The translations under genes and the position numbers were made by a program. From Brevibacillus reuszeri (lineage in GTDB: Bacteria > Bacillota > Bacilli > Brevibacillales > Brevibacillaceae), in contig NZ_BEXF01000003.1 of NCBI RefSeq assembly GCF_002897295.1, positions 310,001 to 374,000 on the forward strand: 64,000 nt of DNA, written 5' to 3'. Within the stretch, counting starts at the first letter, position 1. Each line of letters starts with the position of its first letter. Positions 63,349 through 64,000 of this stretch are shown piece by piece. The notes under the pieces were generated by a model. The model was given only the letters and a program-made list of their open reading frames with translations. It ran no database searches and was not told the origin of the DNA.

Positions 63349-64000
63349 TTACCTAGCCATAATCGGCTCAATCGATACGCCATTCTGCTTCGCCCAGCGA
63401 TGCAAATCGCCCAGGAATTGCAGTACATCCGGTCCTTCCTGAAGAACACATAAGGTATCCGCTGCCAGGTCAATATGCTGCCCATTTACTGTCAGCACCT
63501 TTTGCTTCAGCACCAGCTGACGCGTTTGCTCCATGCGCTCTTCCTTGCTGATCAGGACACTGCCTTCCAGCTCACGTGGCGCCAATCGCCCATTTGGCAA
63601 ATAGGCACGCTCGGCAAAAACCTCTTCGGCAACCTGCAGGCCATGCTCCAAGCCCGCTTCAACCAGCTTGCTACCCGACAGTGCATACAGAATCAACTCT
63701 TCATCGATATCTGCAATCGCTGATACAACCGCTTCTGCCAGCTCAGGACGCTCTGCCGCCTCATTGTACAAGGCGCCATGCAGTTTCACATGGTGAAGCT
63801 CTCCTCCCATCGCACGGGTCATACCAGACAATGCAGCCACCTGGTACAAAACCAGCTCATACACTTCATTCACCGAAAGGTTCATCGAGCGTCGTCCAAA
63901 GCCTTGGATATCCGCATAGCCCGGATGAGCTCCGATTTTTACATCGTGCTTGAGAGCTGCCTCAATGGTTCTGCTAATGAGGTGCGGGTCGCCCGCATGC
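63349..64000 (-). CDS. pxpA: 5-oxoprolinase subunit PxpA (LamB/YcsF), 5' end outside window
   Basis: Part of the PxpABC 5-oxoprolinase that opens 5-oxoproline to glutamate with ATP. The visible 217 codons include HAGDPHLISRTIEAAL, KIGAHPGYADIQGFGRRSM, HHVKLHGALYN and VAEEVFAERAYLPNGRLAPR, all LamB/YcsF family motifs. The reading frame continues past position 64000, so the start is not seen. An internal ATG at 63885 is not the true start, because the conserved HAGDP and GAHPGY parts lie upstream of it. Confidence 0.93.
   Translation of the reverse strand, partial: HAGDPHLISRTIEAALKHDVKIGAHPGYADIQGFGRRSMNLSVNEVYELVLYQVAALSGMTRAMGGELHHVKLHGALYNEAAERPELAEAVVSAIADIDEELILYALSGSKLVEAGLEHGLQVAEEVFAERAYLPNGRLAPRELEGSVLISKEERMEQTRQLVLKQKVLTVNGQHIDLAADTLCVLQEGPDVLQFLGDLHRWAKQNGVSIEPIMAR

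Noticed and set aside
1-64000. CRISPR arrays, rRNA or tRNA genes, insertion sequences, prophage or toxin-antitoxin pairs
   Set aside because: None seen: no regularly repeated units, no rRNA or tRNA sequences and no transposase or integrase frames.

Overview
The window looks like chromosome from a low- to mid-GC, endospore-forming Firmicute, most likely Brevibacillus or a close Paenibacillaceae relative. This rests on spo0A, spoIVB and the complete spoIIIAA-AH operon, strong AGGAGG-type ribosome binding sites with many GTG/TTG starts, and gene order matching the B. subtilis yqh/yqi region in long blocks. I see no rRNA, tRNA, CRISPR array, prophage or insertion sequence.

Layout. Positions 1-24.5 kb are a conserved, mostly minus-strand block. 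Read in the direction of transcription it runs: spoIIIA operon (engulfment/feeding-channel complex), accB-accC (fatty acid synthesis), an Asp23/AmaP/DUF2273 envelope-stress trio, nusB, a TsaD/Kae1 paralogue, folD, xseA-xseB, ispA, then (after an inverted M3 oligopeptidase gene) dxs, tlyA, nadK, argR, recN, spoIVB and spo0A. spo0A carries a sigma-H-like promoter inside a regular array of 0A boxes. Positions 24.5-25.3 kb hold a CD1247-domain protein and yqhV.

Positions 25.4-33.6 kb form a first accessory segment, inserted between yqhV and efp relative to B. subtilis. It holds comA-comB (3-sulfolactate, a spore solute), a DUF441 membrane protein, an MFS transporter / serine hydrolase / GbsR-type regulator cassette, and an ECF sigma factor with a DUF4179 anti-sigma factor. 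Conserved genes resume at 33.7-39.7 kb: efp, a Xaa-Pro peptidase, aroQ, yqhR, yqhQ, yqhP, a patatin (yqhO) and mntR.

Positions 39.7-46.8 kb are a second accessory segment: FMN reductase, YkvI-like permease, an orphan PAS histidine kinase, an M28-family protein that appears to have lost its catalytic residues, a D-amino acid aminotransferase and an AT-rich VOC protein. Then come lipM, a MurG paralogue, and the glycine cleavage operon gcvT-gcvPA-gcvPB under a tandem glycine riboswitch, with yqhH-yqhG (SNF2 helicase and partner) divergent from it.

Positions 56.4-64 kb hold an unrecognised secreted protein, a YkuS-like protein, a 53-residue YqzE, an exported M1 peptidase fused to a copper-amine-oxidase-type domain, a molybdate regulator divergent from modABC, and the 3' part of pxpA cut by the window end.

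Most of the window is conserved core genome. I did not find a clear new defence or biosynthetic system. The parts least explained by known families are the operator-like palindromes at the orphan kinase and the mod locus, the degenerate M28 protein, the secreted protein at the place where B. subtilis has sinIR-tasA, and the GbsR-linked transporter/hydrolase cassette. All names come from reading the sequence; no database search was run.
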